DNA from: Zygnema cylindricum
Taxonomy: Eukaryota; Streptophyta; Zygnematophyceae; Zygnematales; Zygnemataceae
Direction: 5' to 3'
Length of the DNA: 57,315 nucleotides
NCBI GenBank assembly: GCA_037447655.1
Contig: JBBHKE010001595.1
Location: 188,001-245,315 of the forward strand
Shown here in pieces: positions 42,084 through 53,378 of this stretch; the stretch's first letter is position 1, and each line of letters starts with the position of its first letter. Below the pieces are notes generated by a model, which worked only from the letters and a program-made list of their open reading frames with translations, was not told the DNA's origin and ran no database searches. The translations under genes were made by a program, and so were the position numbers.

Positions 42084-43721
42084 AAAGTCAGCGCAGTAAC
42101 AGGCACGTTGTAAGTGGACGAGCAGTGGTTGAATACGATTAAGGCCGCATACGACGACGATGATATAATTAAGGAATTGGCCAAACGGAAGACCTTGATT
42201 CGAACCGCCAACGACATGTGGCGATACAGACCGAGTTAGACAACCCGACTATATCTTCCGACAAACCCGGAGTTACGTCACACAATACTTAAATTGAGTC
42301 ACGACTAGCCGCTCAGTGGTTATTTCGGACGAGATAAAACAACTGTACGTGTCACTGAGGTGTATTATTGGCCGAACATGACTCGAGACATTGCAGAATA
42401 TGTCAAAACGTGTGACTCGTGTAACTTGAACAAATCAGAGGCGGGTAGTCAAGGACTTTTACAACCTCTTCCGATACCGTCAGTGCCCTGGAAAGCGATT
42501 TTAATGGACATTATTGTTGCACTTCCAACGACACCAGAAGGATATGACTCTATATTCGTCCTCGTGGATTACCTTACAAAAATGGCCCATTTCTTACCTA
42601 TGACAACCACAGCTACAGCTCGGAACGTGGCAAATCTATTCTTTCGAGAGATTTTCCGGCATCATGGGCTTCCAAAAAAGATCGTAAGTAATCGTGATAG
42701 AAAATTTGTCAGTCACTTTTGGATGAATATGTCCGAGTTGTGTGGAACGCAGCTTACCATGTCCACAACGTACCACCCTCAGACAGACGGTCAGACGCAA
42801 AGAGTGAACAGAACGTTGGAGGAGGCTTTAAGGGCTTATGTATCAATCCACCAAACAAACTGGGTAAACCATTTGACAGCGATTGAGGTAGCATACAACA
42901 GTGCTGTGCACTCATCCGCTAATGCTACGCCTTTCTCTCTCAATGGGCGACAACCTACCCTTCCCCATAATTTATTGGCCATCCAATGCCGTACACCGAC
43001 CGCTATGGACTTTGCGCAGACGTTGAAAGTGAATCTAGATAAGGCGGCGAAAGCCCTCCAACAAGCAAAAGATCGCCAAAAGTCACAAGCCGACGCTCAT
43101 CGGAAGGACATCGACTTTCATGTGGGAGACAGGGTTCGCCAAAACATGGCAAACATGTCATTACTAAGTGCGCTTTCAAGGAAATTAGCGCCACGGTTCA
43201 CGCGACCATTCACCATCCTTTCCAAAGTGAGTGACGTAACTTACAAACTTGATATTCCAAAGGAATGGCAGATTCACAAGGTGTTTCATGTTTCACTACT
43301 CAAACCGTTTCGCGATCCTTACTCAGTTTATCCTCATCTCCGCCAATCTACACCGCTACCGCCAGTCCAAGGTACCGCGGATGAATACGAGGTGAAGGAA
43401 ATTCTACAATCGCGTTGCCGCCAAAATTCCGACTCCACGCAATATTTAGTGCGGTGGAAAGGTTATGGAATGGAGGACGATTTTTGGGTAGACGAAAAGG
43501 ATCTTCATTCCCCCGATTTGTTGCGCCAGTTTCTGCAGAGTGCGAACACTCAGCATAATCTGAGGGGCAGTCGCACTAAGCGCAACAACGGAACGAATCG
43601 CATATTCGCAACAGTCGCTGTCATCTTGGGAACGCGGCGAGGAAACGCAGCGGCGAAGGTAACGAACCAAAGCACTATGATTCCGCAACCACCAAAGTGT
43701 GCTGCAATAATGACGCCGTGA
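42084..43721 (+). pseudogene. Gypsy integrase and chromodomain
   Basis: The zinc-binding part (42084-42359) has two in-frame stops and GYFGRDKT where GHFGRDKT is usual. The core keeps the first Asp (42507-42509), but the second is Asn (SNRD, 42690-42692) and the Glu is Gln (42798-42800), still in D-35-E spacing. The GPY/F-like region (RFTRPFTIL) and a full chromodomain (YLVRWKGY, FWVDEKDL) follow. The chromodomain classes it as a chromovirus. The enzyme must be dead. Confidence 0.88.
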
Positions 43722-44000
43722 GAGGATCGTAGCGCCACCGCTGCGTTGACAAAAAAGCGCAACGGCGTAGTTGTAAATCACAAACTTGGTGAGGTCCAAC
43801 TCCTGGTATCATCGCAGCAGCGCAATTTACGAAACGTTGGACACTGCGATAACTTCGCACGCTGCCACGCCTGGAAGAGTCCAATCACGGAACCCTCAAC
43901 CCTCTTAGCTAAAGCGGCCATTAGTTCTCACGACCAACCTAATTTAAGCAGCTTGGAGAGCATCTCGCTCCGCACCGCCAGCTTACCCTCACTTTTCTAG

Positions 44001-44758
44001 TTGCCTGAACTATCTCGTACAACCGCATCCATAGCGTCGTCGTCCTCTCCGCCACCAAAAAAGAGGAGACTCGTACGAGTGGGGCAAGAGGATACACCTC
44101 CCCAGGATAGATTGTTTGTCGCGGCAGAGGTCATGGTAGAGGCGGACAGGAGAAGGGGAATGGTGAAAGAACCAGAACATAGAGAGACTGCTAGTAGTGC
44201 AGAAGGACCGACGGAAACCACTGGAGGGGAGGGATCGGAGAATTCACAGAACCCCGAATATAACCCATTTAACAGGGGGACCGAGAAGATGAAGAAGATC
44301 ACGAGCTCTCACACGTTGAGGAACCGGAGCGGGAACCGACACCTCCACGGATAGCGGAACGTGCCTCTGATCTGGAGGTGATGAGGGATCCGAATAAGGA
44401 GAGTACGACCGACGAGCAGTCTTCAGAGAGCTCCGAAAAGAAGGCTGAGGCGCAGTATCCAAGTGGGAATGATGTGTTCATCCTCCAACGAGAGGAAGGG
44501 GAAACGGAAGGGGAAAGTGAAAAAGAAGAAAAAATGCATGACTATCTTTTTCCACTACCTTCCGACCCAAGATTTCTCGATCTCGCCTTCAACTTCGCCA
44601 AACGCTATAACTCGGATCTTTCCGAGTGGCTAGCAGCGTGGCGCACAGGAAGATCTGGAGGACCTATCAATATCCCTGCCAGTGTGCAATCACACCGGGC
44701 ATGGAATTTCATGAGGACAAAGGACCTGGGAACAATCATAAGGGTTATGTGTAGTTAA
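44001..44758 (+). pseudogene. Extra region downstream of Gypsy pol, N part
   Basis: The window has frames at 44001-44354 and 44378-44758 that join by one frame change near 44280. The product is hydrophilic and acidic with a nuclear-signal-like PPPKKRRLVR near the start, then a segment with LPSDPRFLDLAFNFAKRY and WLAAWRTGR. I do not recognise the family. It is not a standard chromovirus gene and could be an accessory ORF or the gag of another element. Confidence 0.45.
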
Positions 44759-44803
44759 ACCTTCATGCACTACCATTCGTAGAGGTGGTCGAGGACCACT
44801 ATC

Positions 44804-45853
44804 TGAAACTCTGAGACCTCCATAAGTCCTTAGAGTGGACAACTTCCAAGAAGCCTCTAGGATAACACTGACCCCTTTGTGTTTCAGCAAAAACAACTAC
44901 AACCCTGGCAAACAATAACTCTGACCAACTTCATCCCTGTGAAAGCAATACTCCCCTGAGTCGATAGCAAAAAGAATCTCTGAATTTGCTCCCCTGAGCA
45001 GTAAGTTATGGAGGGTCAAAGTTGACCTTTTGTACAGAAGCTCTCTGGGAGAGAGGGTCCTATCTCCTAATTTTTCTAAGTCCTATCTCTCTCACAGACT
45101 CTATCTACTGATGTACGGAGCCAATCAGAATGCAGCTCCGTACACAAAAGTACAGCTGCCGATGTACTTTTTGTACGAACATTCTACGATATGGCCTAAA
45201 TGTCGACACGTGGTATGTCGAGATTTGTTCCCGTAATCCTCGGAGATGCCGCGATCCAATGTTATTCCGCCACGTGTCGTCTGATGTGGCGACGTCCATA
45301 AACCGCCGAAATCCTCTTCCGCGATCTCGGCGTTAATTCTGGCCGTCCGATTAAATTCATATTTAATCGTAGCCGTAATAAATGCATGTGCGATATTCTT
45401 TTCTATAAAGAAACAAATGCGCGGTATTGGTTTCTTATCCGTACCGCTATCCGTACTTTTACAATTACTGGATCTATGTATCCCGTAATTCATTTCAGTT
45501 AAATGGTTTATCGCTTTTATACATATCTAAATAATTATCAAACTATATGCTAGGTATCACCACCGCTAGATTAAACGGCTAAGGCTACCGGCTATTCCGT
45601 GTCTGCCGGCCGGCAGGTTCAAGGATCAAATCCTGCCGCCGGCACATACATTTTAATTAAATAAATAAACCCTAATATAAAATTCCCGTAAACCTCAGGA
45701 TAGCCAAGGTAGCCATGGCTCTAGCTTCCTCTCCAATTTCTCAGTGACTGCGACAAGTTTGAGAGTTGGAGAGAGAAGTTAGAGATAGACTGCCTCGACT
45801 TCTATATTTCTTTTCAGACCTAGAAAATACTCATAAAACCATTAGTTTCTACA
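44804..45853 (-). repeat. Complete A-type LTR in Gypsy
   Basis: 1050 bases close to A3 LTRs, TGTAGAAA (45853) to TTTCA (44804). It carries all modules; the tRNA-like unit is at 45558-45654 with CAGGTTCAAGG preceding the hairpin loop. Confidence 0.9.
45558..45654 (+). other. tRNA-like unit in the A-type LTR (antisense)
   Basis: Same GC-rich hairpin and GGATCAAATCC as A3, with TTTT at 45651-45654. Confidence 0.5.
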
Positions 45854-46568
45854 CAAAAGTACAACTGCCGGTGTACTTTCTGTACAAACATCGTACGACA
45901 TGGCCTAAATGTCGACACGTGGTAAGTCCGGATTCGTTCCCGTAATCCTCGGAGATGCCGCGATCCAATGTTATTCCGCCACGTGTCATCCGATGTGGCG
46001 ATGTCCATAACCCGCCGAAATCCTCTTCCACGATCTCGGCGTTAATTTCGGCCGTCCGATTAAATTCATATTTAATTGTAGCCGTAATAAATGCATGTGC
46101 GATATTCTTTTCTATAAATAAACAAATGCGCGGTATTGGTTTCTTATCCGTACCGCTATCCGTACTTTTACAATTATGGATCTATGTCTCCCGTAATCAG
46201 TTATAGTTAAATGAATTTTCCTACGCAATAACATTTAAATAAATATCATACCCTATATTACGTAACATTTAATGAAGACTTAACGGCTCAGGCTACCGTC
46301 TACTGGCTGCCTGCCGGCTGGTAGGTACAAGGATCAAATCCAGTAGCCGGCACCATATCTATTTAGTAATAAAACCCCTTACTAATATATAATCCCGTAA
46401 ACTTCTGGTTAGCCTATGTAGCCATGGCTCTAGCTCCCTCTCCAATTTCTCAGTGACTGCGACAAGTTTCAGAGTTGGAGAGAGAAGCTAGAGGTAGACT
46501 GCCTCGGCTTCTTTCTATATTTCTATTTAGACGTAGAAAATACTTTAAATGGATCATTAATTTCTACA
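45854..46568 (-). repeat. Partial A-type LTR joined head to tail
   Basis: It lacks the last 330 or so bases (U5 and promoter) and resembles A2 and A3 LTRs. It is joined to the full LTR at the shared tetramer TACA. The outer flanks, CTATC and TATCA, share TATC. This fits an element that lost its interior and one LTR end in a single deletion. Confidence 0.85.
46270..46355 (+). other. tRNA-like unit in the partial LTR (antisense)
   Basis: GGATCAAATCC lies at about 46331-46341 with a weaker hairpin; no TTTT within 20 bases. Confidence 0.4.
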
Positions 46569-47045
46569 TATCAGTACAGGGTGGACGTTCCAAGATTACT
46601 CCACCATTACAATCCATGGGATATCTGCCTACACGACATCATTTCGCGGGCAAAAGACACAACAGATGTGCGAACACTCAAGTTAGCCCGGAAAAAATGC
46701 CCTGTAGCGAGCCGGAGCTACTGGAAAGCATGTTTCCTTTAAATTGAAGAAAATACCTCGGTGGGAACCATCGAACGAGGCGGCAGCAAAGGCTCCACAA
46801 ATCACAGCACCAAAAGGTCCCCAAAATCCAGCCCAAGAAGCATCTGTACCTGAGGCCGCTCCTCCACAGCCAGTGGAGCCAGCGGCTGCACCAACAGAAG
46901 AAGGGGACCAACTACGGGAGCGAATCCTCGAAGACGCTTGGCAGCGGCGGATCACCAGATCACACTCTTGGAGACTCGATGTGCGCAACTCCAAAACCAA
47001 TTGGATATCCTGCGCTAAGAATTTGAGGAGTAACTAGAGGAAACC
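46569..47045 (+). pseudogene. Extra region downstream of Gypsy pol, C part
   Basis: It continues the region from 44758 across the LTR insertion. One frame reads VDVPRLLHHYNPWDICLHDI; a Pro/Ala-rich linker follows at 46744-46900. Then, after a frame change, comes a leucine-rich heptad-like stretch (LLETRCAQLQNQLDIL), likely a coiled coil, with two stops. It is decayed. Confidence 0.4.
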
Positions 47046-47126
47046 TACGAAATGCTTCGTCAGTTTCGGTCGTCCAGAGTAAGTACCATTCAGCGGGACG
47101 CTGAATCCTTAGTGGGAGGCACTTTA

Positions 47127-47576
47127 ATGAACTTTGTACAGTATAGGCTGTTGTTGCGGTTCAGAGCACCGCAACTGCGATGCAGACGAGCGCATCGTAG
47201 CAACATAGCAACGCAGCGTAGCAGTATAGCAATGTAGCGTAGCAACATAGCGACGCAGCGTAGCAGTATAGCAACGGCGCAGAATGTAGATTTGACTACA
47301 TGGTTCTAGAAGATAGTTGGATAGATCGTGGTTGACCAAGAAGGTCCACGTGTACATAAAGATAGTACCTAGTTGACTAGCAGCTGATTAGTTTAAATAG
47401 TCCATTAGACCTAGTCAACAGCAGACTCTTGAATATACCTTTACAGCGAGCTTTCAACCTTGTAATCTCTTCCTGATTAATAAAGCTCAATCCTTTCTAT
47501 GAATGTTGTGTACCTCACTGCCGCTACGAGGGGATTCTTGTGGATTATTCCGCTGTGCACTTTGAGTGAGGTGTCA
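47127..47576 (+). repeat. Gypsy LTR (probable 3' LTR)
   Basis: It probably runs from TGAACTTTGTACAG to GTGTCA, about 450 bases. It contains the 21-base repeats (47196-47279) and AATAAAGC (poly(A)-signal-like, near 47480). There is no second copy in the window to fix the borders. Confidence 0.5.
47196..47279 (+). repeat. Four tandem 21-base repeats in Gypsy LTR
   Basis: Units CGTAGCAACATAGCAACGCAG, CGTAGCAGTATAGCAATGTAG and two more alternate as types 1-2-1-2, so the higher-order unit is 42 bases. The position in U3 suggests an enhancer. Confidence 0.8.
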
Positions 47577-47582
47577 TTATCT

Positions 47583-50500
47583 TGTCCTTTTTAAACCTAG
47601 TAGCTTTTCAATTTTAATCCATAGTTTTTCCTGCGATAAATCAACTTAGGGGAAGGCACTCGTTTTGTCATCATGTGCGCAATCATTTCTTTATCAGTTT
47701 TATGAACCTGTTTAATGATTTTATTTTCAACCTTCTCTTTGATTAAGCTTAGTCTAATATCCATATGCTTAGCTTTGAAGTGATGTTTCGTATTAGCTGC
47801 AATAGAGATAGAAGCTTTATTATCACAAAAAACATTCTGAGTTCCATACTTCAAGAACCCAAGTTTTTTAAAAAGAGATTTCACCCACATTAATTCTTTG
47901 GTGGCTGCAGAGGAAGCAATGTACTCAGCCTCCCTAGTGGACTGAGCGACTACTTTCTATTGTTTGCTACTCCAACAGCATGCACCGGATCCAATTTGCA
48001 ACACATATCGAGTTGTACACTGCCTTAAAGGCACATCCCATAACTGGCATCACTCCAAGCAGTGATGTCAATGTGCTCCCCTCCGAAACGCAACCACAAT
48101 TCCCTTGTTCCCACCAAATATCTCATCACCCTTTTGGCTGCTTCCGAGTTTCTCTTCCTGGGCTCATTTAGACTCCTACTGAGGACTCCTACACCTGCAG
48201 CTATGTCTGGAAGAATAGAGCTCATAAAGTTAATTAAACTGCCAACAATCTGCCGATATGGAATTCTTTCTATAAACCTCTTTTCTTCCTTATCTATCTC
48301 ATCATTAAATATCAATATTCCTCCCTCTTCACTCCCCTTTGATATTTTCTTTATATCCATGCGAGTAGTACATCCATTTGCTTTGTCCATCTGAAACTTT
48401 TCTAGCATATTACCGATAGCTTTCTTTTGGTCTTATAATTTTGTTCCTTCTATCCCTCTCCATTTGAATCCCCAAAATGTGTTTTGCTTCACCAAAGTCT
48501 TTCATGTCAAATTGGCTTCTTAGATTCTATTTTAGTTTGTTAATCTTATCTAAGGAATTGCTTAAGAGTAACAAATCATTCACATAAATAGCAATAAATA
48601 TCACTTTATTCTCATCCTTAAATAGATATATAGAGTGATCTGAACTAATTCTGATATACCCTAAACCGATCAGAAATTCATCTTGTTTTATGTTTCATTG
48701 TCGCGGGGCCTGCTTAAGGCAATATTTTGCATACCTTGCTTTTTTCTCCACTTTCCACGAAACCTCCGGCTGCTTCATGTAGATTTTTTCTTCTAACTCT
48801 CCGTGTAGGAAGGCGGTCTTTATATTCATCGGGTGTATTTCCATATCCTCTGCTGCGGCTAGACTCAAGAGGATTCTGATAGAAGCAAATTTAACTATAT
48901 GTGCGAAGGTTTCGTCATAGTCTATTCCTTCTTTCAGAGTATAACCCTTCGAAACCAATCTAGCTTTATATCTTTCAATGGTATTATCTAGGTTTAGTTT
49001 AAGCTTAAAAACCCAGTTACACCCAATTGGTTTTCGGTCGGGGGGACAATCTACCAACTCCCATGTATTGGCTTCCATGATGGAGGCCATTTCTTCATTT
49101 ATAGCCGTGATCCATCGGCTACTTTTTGGGGTATTTTTCGCCTCTAAGTATGTCTGAGGTTCATCCAGATACGATAGCTTTGTGAGTTCGTTGTTTGTTT
49201 GTCATTCTTGAAGTTGTTTACTACTTCTTCTTCCTCCTTCAAAATCTGACGTCGGTATGGAAAGCATCATCGCGTTCCGTTTGGGAATATCTTCAGCTAC
49301 CCTATCTTCTAATTCCGGTGCCTCATCAAGCTCCTCATGGGTTTCCACGTTATATTGTGGCGTTACCTCGGTTGTTGTGCTTTCCTCCTTCTCGTTCGGT
49401 AGATCTGCAGATTTTTCTTTTTCCCCCTCTTTTTATTCATTTCCAAAGTCAAGGTCAGAAAACTGATCCGGTTCAAATTTGATTTTTACTTTTTTATTAT
49501 ATTTGAATGGATCAATGGACGTTACTTCATTCATCACCACTGTGTTTTACCAAAATGATATCTCTATTTTTCAAGTGATACACTCGGTATCCTTTTGTGC
49601 TCTCATCATATCTTACAAGATATCGAGGTTTCCCTCTCCCTTCTAGTTTCCATTTAGTATTATCAGAATCCAAACTTTATACTTGACTTCCGATTACTCT
49701 CAAACTAGGCAAATATGGTTTTCTTCTTGTCCACCTCTCATACAGATTTCCTCCTTATTTGCTGAAATTATGACTTTATTTTTCATGTAATTAGCATAAT
49801 TCATTGACTCGGCCCAAAATTGCAATCATATCCTCTTATCAGTTAGCATAATTCTAGACATATCCTTTAAAGTTATTTTAACTCTTTCTGCTACTCCATT
49901 TTTTTCCGGATTGTAGGGAACAATTTTCTCATGATGAATTTCTTATTTTTTAAGAAATTGTTCAAATTCCCTTGAGGTGTATTCTCTCCCATTGTCACTT
50001 CTTGTCTCTTTTATTAAGGTTTCATGTAGTTTCTCACTCCATACTTTGTATTCTTTGAAACATCTCAATACCTTTAACTTATGTTTGAGGAAGTATACCT
50101 TAGTGTATCTAGACCAATCATTTGTGATGGTTAACATCCATCTCTTCCCTCCATGTGAAGTATACCTAGCAGTTCCACAAACATCAGTATGAATTAGATC
50201 AAATACTTTCTCTATCCTAAAAGTGGTTGCCTGTGGGAATGGAAGTGTATGAATCTTCCCTTGGGCACATCCAATGCAATCATCTGAGGTCTTATCATCC
50301 TCAAAGGTAATACCATCCACTATTCCCTTTTCATCATCTATCTAGATGCACATGCCCCAACCTTTTGTGCCAAAGCATCATATCACTTGCACACGAGTAA
50401 AGAATATTTTTTTCATAACACTATACAATTTTGAACATTCTTTGACTACCCTTCTCAGCTATTAAATATACCTCATTATCAAAACTGGTTGTGAAAATTC

Positions 50501-51932
50501 CTTTCTTAGTTCCTATTTCAAACTTCTTTTCATCCATGACAGCTAGAGGGACTAGATTTTTGCTAAGCTGTGGAATGTAAAGAACATTTGAGTGTTAGAA
50601 TTGAGGCTTTTCCATTAACTAAAACCTTAAGTCAACAGATCCTACAAGACTAGTGGTTTATACTCTAACATCTCCGTACTCTATCTCAACTGTTGGGATC
50701 TTCCTCAGTTTAGAAAACCACCTCTTATCCTTGCACATATGCATTGAGGCTTCTGAGTCTATGATCCACCCATCCACGGGTGGATCCCTCTTTCCTCCGA
50801 AAGCACACACTTTTGTCTTTGTGGAATGTCGACATGCTTCTCAATGGTTTTCGGATTGATAAGAAGCTCCTCAAGCTCTTCTTCCGGTTCGGTGGCATCC
50901 TCTTCTTCCTCATCATGAACTTCAATCAAGAAGGCCTTTTTTTTTCCACCATCCTTTGAGGTTGCTTTTCCATCTTTCAATTGGAGATCTTGAAGTTTGA
51001 CAGAATCTACCATATAGTTTCCTAGTTTCTTACAGAAATGACATAATCCTCCTCGAGGAGTTCCTCTACCCTGACGATCAAATATGCCACCTCGTTTTTC
51101 TCTTCCTCCAAAGTTTCAATACGGATCTTTCCCTTTCTCGTCATCACGCTTGCGCCAATCAAATCCAGCAGCTAATGTTTTAAAACTTGGACTCCCTCTC
51201 CTAAGTTCTATGGTGCTTTCTTTTACTAAAATCATTCCCACTGTATCATCCCAGTTCCAATTACTGTCTCTTATATCATCATGAAGGTGTTTACTCTTTG
51301 TCTCTCAAACCATGTAATACTTGCACTCTAGCTCTCCAAATAATGCTCTTAGATCATTGCAATAATTGTTCATGCTTCCACCCTTATAAGTATAGGCAGC
51401 AATCTTATTTTCTGTCAACTATTGCTGCTACAAAGATCCACTCTTGTTTTTGTTAACTAGTGATATCAAAATCTGAGATGAAGATCTGACATGCAAAAAG
51501 GGAATAGTAATACCCTTCATTAGACTTTTGAGAATTAATAGTTTATCAACCTTGTCTTTATAGTTCCATTTTTCATATTATGACGGCTAAGTTTGACCCA
51601 GTGTCACCGTTGTTGGTGGTGCTGCTACCGGTATCCTCTTTGCCAATGGTGTCACTTGAGGTGCAACTCCTCCCTTTTCTCCTTCCATTACAATCTCCTC
51701 CCCTTCCTCCTCATCGTCATCCGTGATGGTGGTCGTTGTTCTAGCTGCGGAGGTGGTGAAGATGCCAGCGAAGCGCGTTCCTCCAAACCCAGGTGGAGGT
51801 GGGCAGCGGAGGATTTGTCCAGACACTATGCCCCATAGATGCTTCTTAAAAAGTTCCCCCTCCATCATCATTTCCCAATAAAGAGAGTCTGATCCATCAA
51901 ATATGGGCACCCTAGAGGGTGGGCCCATAACC
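47583..51932 (-). pseudogene. F gag-pol (broken)
   Basis: From right to left: gag N part (51587-51952), zinc-knuckle region and acidic linker (50725-51060), protease (DSEAS in place of DSGAS), integrase (49943-50320, first Asp in IHTDVCG and SDNGREYT), linker, RT (48470-49090, disrupted) and RNase H (47597-48408). Many stops. The primer site 51918-51932 is perfect. The 3' LTR is absent: just past the stop the sequence switches to the Gypsy LTR end. Confidence 0.85.
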
Positions 51933-52826
51933 TGAAATTTTGTGGTCTCCATTGACCCACAGAATGGGCAGCCTATGTAAAGTCGCTAGGATAATATTTG
52001 GCACTTTCACTTTCCCACTTAATAAGTGCCACCCAAGCACAAAAATATTCTAACCACCCTCACCCGTGTGAGGACCGAACTCCCCTCAGCCGAACGCAAA
52101 AAAAATCACTGAATTCGCTCCCATGGGCTGTAAGTTAAGGCTGGTCAAAGATGACCTTTATAGTTACAAGCTCTCTTAAAGAGAGGTACCTAAATTTCAC
52201 TCAGTCCTTGTCTGTCTACTCACGTCTTCCTACTACTAAACCCTAGTCCAATAGGACTGATGTATAGTACAAAAAGGTATAGTGGTCGATGTAATTATTG
52301 TACAGCTATTGTACGACATGGCCTTGAAGGTGACGCTTGTCAAATTAGAAGCCACGGTTTCTCCTCCCATATTCCCCCATATCCAATAATGTAGGGCCAC
52401 GTGGCATCGCGTGACGCTTTCTCCAAAGGCCGCCAAAAAGCTCATTCCGGGTGGCGGCTGCAACGACGCTGATCCGATCAATTAAATTTACACGGTTCGG
52501 ATTCGCGTCTGTGCATGAATTGTTTCACATGCACCTCTCCGTCAAATTGGTCGATATTAGCCGGTAGGTTAAAAATATATATATACCTAGAAAACCTCAT
52601 TAGTGTATCGTTTCGTTGACGCCTTAATGGTTAAGGTACGTATTGAGTCCGCCAGTCGCAAGTTCAAACCTTGTCTAGTACACCATTTTGGGGAAAATGC
52701 TCCCTTCTTCAATCTACCACCTTCTGAATAAGGCGATTAGCCATGGCGTGTCTTTGATCCTCTCTCTCTCTCTCTTTAGAGTAACTAAAATAGAGAAGTG
52801 GACTATTAATTACATCTTTTCAACAA
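51933..52826 (-). repeat. F 5' LTR
   Basis: 894 bases, TGTTGAAAAG (52826) to AATTTCA (51933). It has a TATA-like CTATAAAGG with the dyad GGTCATCTTTGACC, stem-loop CTCAC-CCGT-GTGAG (52059-52072), GCCATGGC (52740 region) and a CT run. U5 encodes METTKF in frame with gag. Confidence 0.85.
52603..52688 (+). other. tRNA-like unit in F LTR (antisense)
   Basis: GTGTAT pairs with GTACAC as an acceptor-like stem. The A-box-like GCCTTAATGGTTAAGG and the B-box-like AGTTCAAACC follow in order; the unit ends CACCA with TTTT at 52685-52688. Confidence 0.55.
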
Positions 52827-53183
52827 TATCTACAAAATTTAACAAACGTTCACACTATAAGCACTACCATTTATTCCGTCGAACAAGCTGAGCCACGCGT
52901 CACGTGAGAATACTTCGTCTATGACATTAAAACCAAAAAAAACTGTACAATCATATTGTCGTTTGGCGCCGCATTCCAAATTTATTTTTAGTAAGCTATA
53001 ATACGTGAAATGAAAAGCATACGCGGAGAGAAGAAAAATATCTTACAATCATCATTGAACGAGTATGTAGATTAACTCTCTGCACGTAATTTCGTACGCT
53101 CGTGATGTAGATTATCTCTCCCCCAAAATGTTATTCCATTTTCAAATATTGATGTTTTTAAACGGTACGAATATGACAGTCCG

Positions 53184-53378
53184 TACACCACACTATTTAA
53201 AAGGGCACTAAATTACAGTTATGAACCGTATTGAGCGGGGTACCTCAAATAACGTTTAGAAACATTTAGCGTACTTTATTCTATTTGAGAATTTGCCGAA
53301 AAAAAAGAGGTACCCCAATTAGCGTCATGTACGCTAATAGCGATTCGCGGTGTAGTATTCAAAATTAATTCGTGTGAA
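53184..53378. mobile_element. MITE-like repeat, copy 2
   Basis: About 195 bases from GTACACCACACTATT to GATTCGCGGTGTAG with short inverted ends (TACACC-type). It aligns with 17803-17985. Its right end (GATTCGCGGTGTA) is the same as the ends of the larger element at 55266. Confidence 0.6.

Larger units (their letters stand above)
41412..47576 (+). mobile_element. Ty3/Gypsy chromovirus, 5' truncated
   Basis: It begins within the last RT segment, then RNase H, integrase, chromodomain, a further non-pol region and a terminal LTR. Gag, protease and most of RT are missing at the join with E. An A-type LTR plus partial LTR interrupts it at 44804-46568. Confidence 0.85.

Noticed and set aside
43805-43825. 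TGGTATCATCGC as a Gypsy primer-binding site
   Set aside because: Only the first 8 bases match the usual initiator tRNA 3'-end site, and no LTR end in CA lies directly before it.
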